DNA of 64,000 nt from contig NZ_JBAOJI010000004.1 in assembly GCF_037080055.1 (NCBI RefSeq), forward strand, positions 1 to 64,000, in the 5' to 3' direction. The stretch's first letter is position 1; the number at the start of each line of letters is the position of its first letter. The stretch is from Halovenus sp037080055. Lineage in GTDB: Archaea > Halobacteriota > Halobacteria > Halobacteriales > Haloarculaceae. Position numbers and translations under genes: made by a program. A model generated the notes under the pieces. The model made no database searches. It had not been told where the DNA came from and saw only the letters and a list, made by a program, of their open reading frames with translations. Below, piece after piece: positions 42,070-49,218 of the stretch.

Positions 42070-43454
42070 GCCGGGAATCCTCGACTGGGACGGAGACGGC
42101 CGTGTCGCCGGCCGAGAGCAGATTTGGCTGGCTGTTTGACCCGGCGCTTTTGGCCGTCGCCGGCGCGAGTGTCGTCGTCGTCTTCGTCGGGGGGATGGTG
42201 CAGGTGAGTCACGGCTCGTACTCGATGGCCTACGTCGAGGCCTGGCGAGCGGTCTTTAGCGGCGACGTGCTGTTCGACCCCGCCGCCTGGCAGTCGTTTT
42301 TGCTCGGCACGGAGATGCCAGAGGTGAGTACGGAGAGTCTCGTTGTCTGGCGGATTCGGCTCCCGCGGGTGGTCGTCGCCGTCTTCGTCGGCATGAATCT
42401 CGCCATCTCCGGCGCTATCTTTCAGGCGGTGACGCGGAACGAACTCGCCAGTCCGTTCATTCTGGGCGTCTCCTCCGGGGCCGGACTGACGATTTTGCTG
42501 ACGCTGGTCGTCCTGCCCGGGGTCGCTCTCGGCATTCCGCTGCTCGTTCCGACGCTGTCGCTGTCGGCCGGCGGCGTCCTCTCAGCCGCCCTTACGCTCG
42601 GTGTCGTCGTCGGGATAGCCGGGAGTTGGCTGGTCGCGTACAGACGGGAGACGAAACAGGCGCTGGTCGGGGCCGCGGGACTCACCGTGGCAGTCGTAGC
42701 CGGAGTCGGCCTCCTTGCTGCAACAGGCACCGCGGGGCCGCTACCGTTCGCGCCGATCAGATTGATCGTCTCGCTGTCGGCGCTGCTGCCGTTGCTCGCG
42801 GCGCTCGGCGGAATCACTGCCTTTCTGATCGTCTACACCATCGCCTGGAAGAACGGCACCTCGCCGGTTCGACTGGTGCTGGCGGGAGTCATCGTCAGCA
42901 CGATTTTCACGAGCCTGCAGACCTCGCTGTTTTTCTTCGCAGACAACGTCGGCGTCGTCCAGTCCGCGGTCGCGTGGACCAACGGCTCGCTGACCGGAGC
43001 CGACTGGGAACAGGTACGGATCGTCCTGCCGTGGTCGATCCTTGCGGTCGGTCTGGCGCTGGCTGGCGCACGACAGTTGAACGTCCTCCTGCTCGGCGAG
43101 CAGACGGCGAAATCGCTTGGGATGTCGGTCGAACGCGTCCGATTCGGACTGGCGAGCGTCGCGGTGCTGGCGGCGGCGGCGAGCATCGCCGTCGCGGGCA
43201 TCGTGAGTTTCGTCGGCCTGATCGTTCCCCATCTCGTCCGCAACCTCGTCGGAAATGACTACAAGAAATTGATGGTGGGCTGTCTGTTCGTCGGGCCGGC
43301 GCTGATGGTCGTCGCGGACGTCGGCGCTCGCCTGGGCATGAGCCTGCTGGTCGGTAGCGACGTGCAGGTGCCCGTCGGCATCGTCACCGGACTGATCGGC
43401 GGCCCCTACTTCCTCTACCTGATGCGCAGACAGGAGAACATCGGTGAGATCTGA
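42066..43454 (+). CDS. Iron-siderophore ABC transporter permease, FecCD family
   Basis: The 462-residue permease is of the BtuC/FecCD type. Family motifs are WRIRLPRVVVAVFVGMNLAI, GAIFQAVTRNELASPFILGV with SSGAGL, and the C-terminal GIVSFVGLIVPHLVRNLVG and LLVGSDVQVPVGIVTGLIGG. It is about 100 residues longer than usual, owing to extra hydrophobic helices at roughly 160-260. It overlaps the preceding gene by ATGA and is adjacent to its ATPase. No substrate-binding protein gene is complete nearby. Confidence 0.92.
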   Translation: MSRESSTGTETAVSPAESRFGWLFDPALLAVAGASVVVVFVGGMVQVSHGSYSMAYVEAWRAVFSGDVLFDPAAWQSFLLGTEMPEVSTESLVVWRIRLPRVVVAVFVGMNLAISGAIFQAVTRNELASPFILGVSSGAGLTILLTLVVLPGVALGIPLLVPTLSLSAGGVLSAALTLGVVVGIAGSWLVAYRRETKQALVGAAGLTVAVVAGVGLLAATGTAGPLPFAPIRLIVSLSALLPLLAALGGITAFLIVYTIAWKNGTSPVRLVLAGVIVSTIFTSLQTSLFFFADNVGVVQSAVAWTNGSLTGADWEQVRIVLPWSILAVGLALAGARQLNVLLLGEQTAKSLGMSVERVRFGLASVAVLAAAASIAVAGIVSFVGLIVPHLVRNLVGNDYKKLMVGCLFVGPALMVVADVGARLGMSLLVGSDVQVPVGIVTGLIGGPYFLYLMRRQENIGEI

Positions 43455-44375
43455 ATGACACAGGAACCAAACGGAACGAACGGAGCGGAATCGGCAGAGT
43501 ACCAGTCCGAAGCGGCGAGCGAACTGGCGAGCGAACAACTCGTGTTGGGCTATCCGGGTGCAGAGCAGCCGGTGATCGACGGCGAAAGCATCACCGCCGA
43601 ACCCGGGGCCGTCACCGCGCTGGTGGGACCGAACGGCTCGGGCAAGAGTACGCTGTTGAAGGGACTGGCCAACCAGCTCGCTCCCGAGGACGGCTCGGTG
43701 CTGATCGATGGTGAGGAAGTCACCCGGATGGGAGACAAAGAGTTCGCCAAACGCCTCGGTCTGCTCTCCCAAGAGAGTACCTCGCCAGACAGCATCAGGG
43801 TCGAGCAGTTGGTCTATCACGGCCGGTATCCCCACCGCGGCTTCTTCGAAAGCGTCACCGAGCAGGACCGCGAGCACGTCGACCGCGCCATCGATTTGGC
43901 CGGCTGTGACCACCTGCGCGACCGGGAGGTCGGCAGCCTCAGCGGTGGGCAGAAACAGCTCGCGTGGATCGCGATGGTGCTCGCACAGGACACCGACGTG
44001 TTGCTGCTAGACGAGCCGACCACCTTCCTCGACCTGCATCATCAACTCGAAGTGATGGAGATCATCGAGACCCTTCGAGAAACAGGCGAGGTCACCATCG
44101 TCGTCGTGCTCCACGACATCCAGCAGGCCGCCCGGCTTGCCGACCGCGTCGTCGCGCTCAAAGACGGCCAGATCCAGGCCAACGGGAAGCCGGGCGAAGT
44201 CGTCACCGAAGAACTGCTCGCCGATGTCTTCGAGATCGAGGCCCGCGTCGAGCAGACCGACCGTGGCCCGCGCGTCGAACCGCTACGTCCCCGCCACGAC
44301 AGACCCGACGAACACTCACACGAGCCGTCCGGCCCCGAATCGGCCTGTGAGACCGTCGAACTGACGAGTGATTAA
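43455..44375 (+). CDS. Iron-siderophore ABC transporter ATP-binding protein, FepC type
   Basis: The 306-residue ATPase has Walker A GPNGSGKSTLLKGL, Q-loop LLSQES, signature SLSGGQKQLAWIAMVLAQD, Walker B VLLLDEPTTFLDLHHQLEV and switch VVVLHDIQQAARLADRV. YHGRYPHRGFF after the Q-loop is typical of FepC/FhuC. The N-terminal (1-28) and C-terminal (His/Glu/Pro-rich, 265-306) extensions are acidic additions. It follows the permease with no intergenic space. Confidence 0.93.
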   Translation: MTQEPNGTNGAESAEYQSEAASELASEQLVLGYPGAEQPVIDGESITAEPGAVTALVGPNGSGKSTLLKGLANQLAPEDGSVLIDGEEVTRMGDKEFAKRLGLLSQESTSPDSIRVEQLVYHGRYPHRGFFESVTEQDREHVDRAIDLAGCDHLRDREVGSLSGGQKQLAWIAMVLAQDTDVLLLDEPTTFLDLHHQLEVMEIIETLRETGEVTIVVVLHDIQQAARLADRVVALKDGQIQANGKPGEVVTEELLADVFEIEARVEQTDRGPRVEPLRPRHDRPDEHSHEPSGPESACETVELTSD

Positions 44376-44378
44376 GTT

Positions 44379-44394
44379 TTTAGGCCCGCCTAAA
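44379..44394. promoter_or_regulatory. DtxR-type iron box, second unit, upstream site
   Basis: TTTAGGC-CC-GCCTAAA is a perfect 7-2-7 palindrome 3 bp after the ATPase stop codon and 40 bp before the next ATG. Confidence 0.75.
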
Positions 44395-44414
44395 GAACGA
44401 AACGGTTTTGTATT

Positions 44415-44430
44415 TTTAGGCTAGCCTAAA
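44415..44430. promoter_or_regulatory. DtxR-type iron box, second unit, start-proximal site
   Basis: TTTAGGCTAGCCTAAA is a perfect 16-bp palindrome ending 4 bp before the ATG at 44435. A TATA-like TTGTATTTTT separates the two palindromes, so both sides of the core promoter are covered. Confidence 0.8.
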
Positions 44431-44434
44431 CTAC

Positions 44435-44548
44435 ATGGACACCGACGGACCTGGCGAGAGTGCGACCCGGAGAGGTGCACTCAGATACGGCGGCGAACAG
44501 TTGTTCGACCGCGGCCACGTCGCAGAAATCGTCACGGGGGAGACCTGA
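44435..44548 (+). CDS. 37-residue ORF, possible remnant of a Tat substrate-binding protein
   Basis: The ORF reads MDTDGPGESATRRGALRYGG and then diverges, ending AEIVTGET. T-R-R-x4-Y-G-G is how many haloarchaeal siderophore-binding lipoproteins begin before a GGLLAGC-like lipobox, but no hydrophobic stretch or Cys follows here. It may be the stump of a deleted binding protein kept as the first ORF of the unit, or a genuine small protein. Its stop is 1 bp before the next ATG. Confidence 0.45.
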   Translation: MDTDGPGESATRRGALRYGGEQLFDRGHVAEIVTGET

Positions 44549-44549
44549 G

Positions 44550-44786
44550 ATGGACGAGCAGCAATCGGTCGCCGACGAGGAGCAGTCGGCACCGCCGGGG
44601 AAGGCGCAGTCGGCGATGCACGCCCGAACTTGGGCCATCGCGGCGGCGCGTGAACCCGCAGCCTACGGCATTCCCGAGTTACCGGACTGGCGGCTGCTCG
44701 ACGTGACGCCGGGGATGGCACTGGCCGAGGAGGACCAAACAGAGCCGTTCATCAGCGCAGAACAGCCGATGACAGTCCGACGATAA
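44550..44786 (+). CDS. 78-residue protein of the iron-regulated unit
   Basis: The small soluble protein has an acidic N terminus, then HARTWAIAAAREPAAYGIPEL and PDWRLLDVTPGMALAEEDQT, ending in QPMTVRR. The compact C-terminal block looks conserved-domain-like, but I do not recognise it. It lies between a 37-residue ORF (1 bp) and a 293-residue gene (2 bp), so it is part of the same transcript behind two iron boxes. Confidence 0.6.
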   Translation: MDEQQSVADEEQSAPPGKAQSAMHARTWAIAAAREPAAYGIPELPDWRLLDVTPGMALAEEDQTEPFISAEQPMTVRR

Positions 44787-44788
44787 CG

Positions 44789-45670
44789 ATGAGCAGACCA
44801 CTCGAACACGTCCGCGAATACATCGAAGCGCTCGCGAGCGAGACTGGCGAATATTATCTAATCTGTGCGCGGTACGGTGACCGACCGGTTCCGGCGTCCG
44901 GACTGCGCTTCGAGAGCAGAGCTACGGCACGGGCGGCCGCGGGTGCGACGGCTCACTACCGACAGCAACTCCGAGAGTACGATTCGGATCTGCCCTGCTA
45001 CGATATCATCGTCTGTCAGGAGAGCGAGTCGAGCCACGACAAGAATTGCTGTTCGGCAGGCGAGTGGGCGATGACCGACCCCGTCGTGACCGGAGAAGAC
45101 CAGACACTGATCGCGTTCTGTCACCGGATCGTCGGAGCTGTCTTCGAGGCGCTGTCGAAGAGTGGCTATCGAGAGATCGAATCCGCAATAATGGACTGCT
45201 ACTTCGAGTCCGCGGAGCGCCTCTCTGACCCCGACGAACTGTGCCTTCGCCTGCTCGAACACATGGCCAGCGAACTCGCCCGGGAGCTCCCGCCGACAAA
45301 ACAGGCAGCGGTGCTCGCCCGAGCGGCGGGTGAACTGGACAGGAGGGCGGTTGCCGACCAGCCCGTCGCGGCCGCCTGCGCGGATCTGCGGACGCATGGC
45401 GTCGTCGAGGACGTGACCCGGTCGCCGTGGTCGGTGAGTGCGGCAGAGGGCATCCGAGAGATCACCGTCGAACTTGCAGGGTACGCGCTCGCGGCGCAGG
45501 AGAATCGACTGCCGATCCTCCCGATCATCGTCGACTGCTTTGGCCGGGGACTGGATCGGGCCCCGACCACGACTCGGGTCGAACGGACCGAGGAGGGCTG
45601 GGAACTGACCTTCGTGTTCGGGACCGACGGGGTTTCGGACGGACTGGCAAGCGCACCGATACAGACATGA
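44789..45670 (+). CDS. 293-residue haloarchaeal protein of the iron-regulated unit
   Basis: The soluble protein has an N-terminal module (about 1-75) with HVREYIEALASETGEYYLIC and RFESRATARAAAGATAHYRQ, and a helical C-terminal module with AIMDCYFESAERL and ELPPTKQAAVLARAAGELD. It has scattered Cys (for example CCSAGEW) but no clear metal motif. No family with known function is recognised. Its position behind iron boxes suggests a role in siderophore or iron metabolism. It overlaps the next gene by ATGA. Confidence 0.7.
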   Translation: MSRPLEHVREYIEALASETGEYYLICARYGDRPVPASGLRFESRATARAAAGATAHYRQQLREYDSDLPCYDIIVCQESESSHDKNCCSAGEWAMTDPVVTGEDQTLIAFCHRIVGAVFEALSKSGYREIESAIMDCYFESAERLSDPDELCLRLLEHMASELARELPPTKQAAVLARAAGELDRRAVADQPVAAACADLRTHGVVEDVTRSPWSVSAAEGIREITVELAGYALAAQENRLPILPIIVDCFGRGLDRAPTTTRVERTEEGWELTFVFGTDGVSDGLASAPIQT

Positions 45671-46464
45671 TCAGTACACACATCCACGACGCGAGAGAAC
45701 GGGTTGCGGCAGAACAGAACGCACTGGACGCGAAGATAGCAGCGGTCGAGACGTTCATCGACCGCGTGGGAGAGATCGCACCGGATTCGACAGCGGCGGC
45801 ACAGTCGACGAGTTCACAGGGAATTGCGACGACGACGGCGACACAGTTGCAGACTGGCGGAGCACGAACAGAGGGCTGTGCGGCGGTCCGAGAAGCCTTC
45901 GCCGAAACGGTCCGTCCGCACAGCGTGGCCGACATCGAGGAGCCTGAGCCGCTGCTAGAGACGATCAGCGCAGAGTTAACCGACTCCGTCGCCGCCGCAC
46001 TCGCTCCAGCGACGAACACACCGCTGTCGTCGGGGCTGAAACGAGCCATCGTCTCGGAGGCAGAGAGTCGACGCACCGAAATCGAGGTCATGCGACGCAC
46101 GCTCGACAGCGAGGCGGACGTACTCGCGGACGCCGGGGAAACCGTCGATGAGATCACGTCGTGGATTGCCGACGCCGACGAGACAGCGCTATCGGAATTG
46201 GGATTCCGAGAACTGAAGCAGCGACACGAGCGACTGGAGAGCCACCGCGTGCGCTGCGAGGAACTGGCGGCGGACCGACAGGCCTTCCTGCGAGAGACGA
46301 CGAGCGAAGGGGTCGAGACGGGGGTTCGACACGAGCATATCATCCCCCAACTCTACGAGGACTTCCCGGTGGAGTACCCCGTGCTGTCGACGGCGGGCCG
46401 ACTCGAAGAACTCTGCCGGGACTGTCAGCGGGCGGTCCGGGATCATCTCACGCGTCGGGCTTGA
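45667..46464 (+). CDS. 265-residue coiled-coil haloarchaeal protein
   Basis: The helical protein starts MISTHIHDARERVAAEQNAL and continues with long heptad-like helices; LSELGFRELKQRHERLESHR and LCRDCQRAVRDHLTRRA lie near the end. It has no membrane segment and no recognisable active site. It resembles an uncharacterised haloarchaeal DUF family of alpha-helical proteins. It is the last gene of the unit that begins at the iron boxes near 44379-44430. Confidence 0.68.
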   Translation: MISTHIHDARERVAAEQNALDAKIAAVETFIDRVGEIAPDSTAAAQSTSSQGIATTTATQLQTGGARTEGCAAVREAFAETVRPHSVADIEEPEPLLETISAELTDSVAAALAPATNTPLSSGLKRAIVSEAESRRTEIEVMRRTLDSEADVLADAGETVDEITSWIADADETALSELGFRELKQRHERLESHRVRCEELAADRQAFLRETTSEGVETGVRHEHIIPQLYEDFPVEYPVLSTAGRLEELCRDCQRAVRDHLTRRA

Positions 46465-46523
46465 GACCGCGAAACCCGGGTAACGTGAACTACTGATTAC
46501 TCGAACTGTTACAGCCACCGAAG

Positions 46524-46531
46524 ATATATTT
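46524..46531 (+). promoter_or_regulatory. TATA box of the HTH regulator gene
   Basis: ATATATTT is centred about 27 nt before the ATG at 46555, predicting a leaderless transcript. Confidence 0.65.
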
Positions 46532-46554
46532 GGTACTGCCCCATACTTTTCGTA

Positions 46555-46950
46555 ATGACAACAACTCGTCACTCGAACGGAAGCCAGGTCATCGAACGGT
46601 GGAATACCGTATTCAAGGCGCTCTCGGCCGAACCCCGCCGTCAGATTATCGTGTCTCTGCTAGATACGCCGCCGGACGAGTCGGTTCCGTTGCCCGAAAG
46701 TGCCGTCAACCCGAACGTCCCGCAGGACTCGAAGTCGCTTCGGCGGGAACTCCATCACGTCCATCTGCCGATGTTGTCCGAGATGGACTTTGTCGTGAGC
46801 AAGTCGGAGCCACTGGTTGCCTCCCGCGGTCCGCAGTTCGATGAGGCCGCAACGGTGTTAGAGACGTTGCAGACCAAAGCAGCCGACATTCCCGATTCGC
46901 TGGTCGTTGGCTGTCAACGGCTCGAAGCCGAACGGGAAAACGTTCGATAG
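46555..46950 (+). CDS. Winged-helix transcriptional regulator (ArsR-like)
   Basis: The 131-residue protein has WNTVFKALSAEPRRQIIVSLL, the usual opening of haloarchaeal ArsR-like winged helices, then DSKSLRRELHHVHLPMLSEMDFV, where the recognition helix and wing would lie. The C-terminal helix may dimerise. No metal-binding Cys is present. It lies between the iron unit and the dehydrogenase operon; its target is unknown. Confidence 0.8.
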   Translation: MTTTRHSNGSQVIERWNTVFKALSAEPRRQIIVSLLDTPPDESVPLPESAVNPNVPQDSKSLRRELHHVHLPMLSEMDFVVSKSEPLVASRGPQFDEAATVLETLQTKAADIPDSLVVGCQRLEAERENVR

Positions 46951-47100
46951 CGACCGGTGAAAGCACCGCCGGCGGCCCCCCGCGTTTCAGAGCGACAGTG
47001 CGGTTGACAGATGGGCAGTTCTGGTCCGGGTGCGCGAAAACAATAAGCCACAGGCCCCTGAAGGGTCGAATATGCTACTCGCAGTGAGGTGGACTTTCTC

Positions 47101-48225
47101 GTGAGCGTTTTACAGCGCGATCCGGCTGATCGGGTACAGATTCTCGACACCGACGGTACTGTCAGGGAGGGGGAGACGGTGCCTGACGTGGACGACAAAA
47201 CACTGATCGAGATGTACCGAGCGATGAAACTGGGCCGGCACTTCGACAAGCGCGCGGTGAGCCTCCAGCGGCAGGGGCGGATGGGGACCTATCCCCCGAT
47301 GTCGGGCCAGGAGGCCGCACAGGTCGGCAGCGCCTTCGCCCTGAGCGACGAAGACTGGGTCTTCCCGAGTTACCGCGAACACGTCGTCGGCTACGTGCTC
47401 GGCTGGTCGCTCGGTGAGATCCTACTGTACTGGATGGGCAGCGAGGAACACAAGGCACCGCCGGAGGGAGTCAACATGTTCACCGGCGCGGTACCCATCG
47501 CCACGCAAGTCCCGCACGTCACCGGCGCGGCGTGGGCGTCGAAACTCCGCGAGGAGGACCGCGCGTTTCTCTGTTACTTCGGCGACGGTGCGACCTCCGA
47601 AGGTGATTTCCACGAAGGCATGAACTTCGCCGGGGTCTTCGACGTGCCCGCCGTCTTCTTCTGTAACAACAACCAGTGGGCGATTTCGGTGCCCCGAGAG
47701 CGCCAATCCGCCAGCGCGACGCTGGCACAGAAGGCCCACGCCTACGGTTTCGAGGGCGTGCAGGTCGACGGAATGGACCCGCTTGCGGTGTACAAGGTCA
47801 CGAAGGAAGCGCTCTCGAAGGCGAAAGACCCCGACGGTGCCGACGAGGAGATCGGTCGGGCGACGCGGCCGACGATGATCGAAGCCGTGCAGTATCGCTT
47901 CGGCGCGCACACGACTGCCGACGATCCCTCCGTCTATCGTGACGAAGAGGAGGTCGAGCAGTGGCGCGAGAAGGACCCGATCCCGCGGATGGAGACCTTT
48001 TTGCGGGACCGCGGTCTGCTCGACGACGAGCGAATCGAATCGATCGAGAGCGAAATCGCAGAGACTGTCGCCGAGGCCATCGATCAGGCCGAGCAGGCGA
48101 ACCGACCGGATCCCGAATCGATGTTCGAGAACGTCTACGCGGAGATGCCGCAGCGACTCGACGAGCAACTCGATTATCTGGACCGGCTACGGAGCCGCCA
48201 CGGGGAGGAGGTACTACTGGAATGA
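47101..48225 (+). CDS. pdhA: 2-oxoacid (pyruvate) dehydrogenase E1 component, alpha subunit
   Basis: The 374-residue thiamine-diphosphate enzyme subunit has the TPP motif GDGATSEGDFHEGMNFAGV ending in FFCNNNQWAIS, and the phosphorylation-loop region YRFGAHTTADDPSVYRDEEE. RQGRMGTYPPMSGQEAAQVG binds cofactor and substrate. The start is probably GTG at 47101 (MSVLQRDPADRV); GTG at 47089 is an alternative. It is the first gene of the four-gene complex. Haloarchaea carry several such complexes, so pyruvate is likely but branched 2-oxoacids are possible. Confidence 0.92.
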   Translation: MSVLQRDPADRVQILDTDGTVREGETVPDVDDKTLIEMYRAMKLGRHFDKRAVSLQRQGRMGTYPPMSGQEAAQVGSAFALSDEDWVFPSYREHVVGYVLGWSLGEILLYWMGSEEHKAPPEGVNMFTGAVPIATQVPHVTGAAWASKLREEDRAFLCYFGDGATSEGDFHEGMNFAGVFDVPAVFFCNNNQWAISVPRERQSASATLAQKAHAYGFEGVQVDGMDPLAVYKVTKEALSKAKDPDGADEEIGRATRPTMIEAVQYRFGAHTTADDPSVYRDEEEVEQWREKDPIPRMETFLRDRGLLDDERIESIESEIAETVAEAIDQAEQANRPDPESMFENVYAEMPQRLDEQLDYLDRLRSRHGEEVLLE

Positions 48226-49217
48226 GTCAACAGCAGAGTCAGACACAGAGCTTGACGCTCGTACAAGCAGTTCGAGACGGATTGTACGTCGAGATGGACC
48301 AAGACGACGACGTGATCGTCATGGGCGAGGATGTCGGCGAGAACGGCGGCGTCTTCCGCGCCACGCAGGGACTCATCGAGGAGTTCCCGGATCGTGTCGT
48401 CGACACACCACTCGCTGAATCGGGTATCGTCGGCACGGCGGTCGGGATGGCCGCCTACGGGATGCGACCGGTCCCCGAAATCCAGTTCATGGGGTTCATC
48501 TACCCCGCCTTTGATCAGATCGTCAGCCACGCCGCACGCCTGCGGACGCGCTCGAACGGACGCTTCTCCTGTCCGATGGTGATCCGAGCACCCTACGGCG
48601 GCGGCATCCGCGCGCCGGAGCACCACTCCGAATCGACTGAGGCTTTCTTCGTCCATCAGCCAGGACTGAAGGTCGTCATTCCATCGACGCCGTACGACAC
48701 CAAAGGACTGTTGACGGCGGCGATTCGGGACCCGGACCCGGTGATCTTCCTCGAACCTAAACTGATCTACCGGGCCTTCCGCGAGGACGTGCCCGAGGAG
48801 AGCTACACGGTCGAACTCGGCAAGGCAGCCACCCGACGAGAGGGGTCGGACGTGTCGGTCTACACCTGGGGTGCGATGACCCGGCCGACGATGGAGGCCG
48901 CAGAAGATCTTGCCGAGGAGGGCATCGACTGCGAGGTGATCGATCTGCGGACACTTTCGCCGCTGGACGAGGAGGCGATCAAGGAGTCGTTCAAGAAGAC
49001 CGGCCGGGGCGTCGTCGTCCACGAGGCCCCGAAGACCGGCGGACTGGCGGGGGAAATTATCGCCACGATTCAGGAGGATATCCTCCTCTACCAGGAAGCC
49101 CCGATCAACCGCGTCACCGGTTTCGACGTGCCGTTCCCGCTGTACTCCGTCGAGGACTACTACATGCCGGAACCCGCGCGAATCAAGGACGGCATCAAGG
49201 AGACGGTGGACTTTTAG
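48222..49217 (+). CDS. pdhB: 2-oxoacid (pyruvate) dehydrogenase E1 component, beta subunit
   Basis: The 331-residue subunit starts MSQQQSQTQSLTLVQAVRDG and has IVMGEDVGENGGVFRATQGL, DTPLAESGIVGTAVGMAAYG, IRAPYGGGIRAPEHHSES and EVIDLRTLSPLDEEAIKES, all typical E1 beta motifs. Its ATG overlaps the stop of E1 alpha (ATGA), which fits stoichiometric synthesis of the heterotetramer. Confidence 0.95.
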   Translation: MSQQQSQTQSLTLVQAVRDGLYVEMDQDDDVIVMGEDVGENGGVFRATQGLIEEFPDRVVDTPLAESGIVGTAVGMAAYGMRPVPEIQFMGFIYPAFDQIVSHAARLRTRSNGRFSCPMVIRAPYGGGIRAPEHHSESTEAFFVHQPGLKVVIPSTPYDTKGLLTAAIRDPDPVIFLEPKLIYRAFREDVPEESYTVELGKAATRREGSDVSVYTWGAMTRPTMEAAEDLAEEGIDCEVIDLRTLSPLDEEAIKESFKKTGRGVVVHEAPKTGGLAGEIIATIQEDILLYQEAPINRVTGFDVPFPLYSVEDYYMPEPARIKDGIKETVDF

Positions 49218-49218
49218 C

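Noticed and set aside
47089..47100. GTG at 47089 as the E1 alpha start
   Set aside because: It adds four residues not expected in the family; GTG at 47101 gives MSVLQRDP, the more usual start, although the difference is small.
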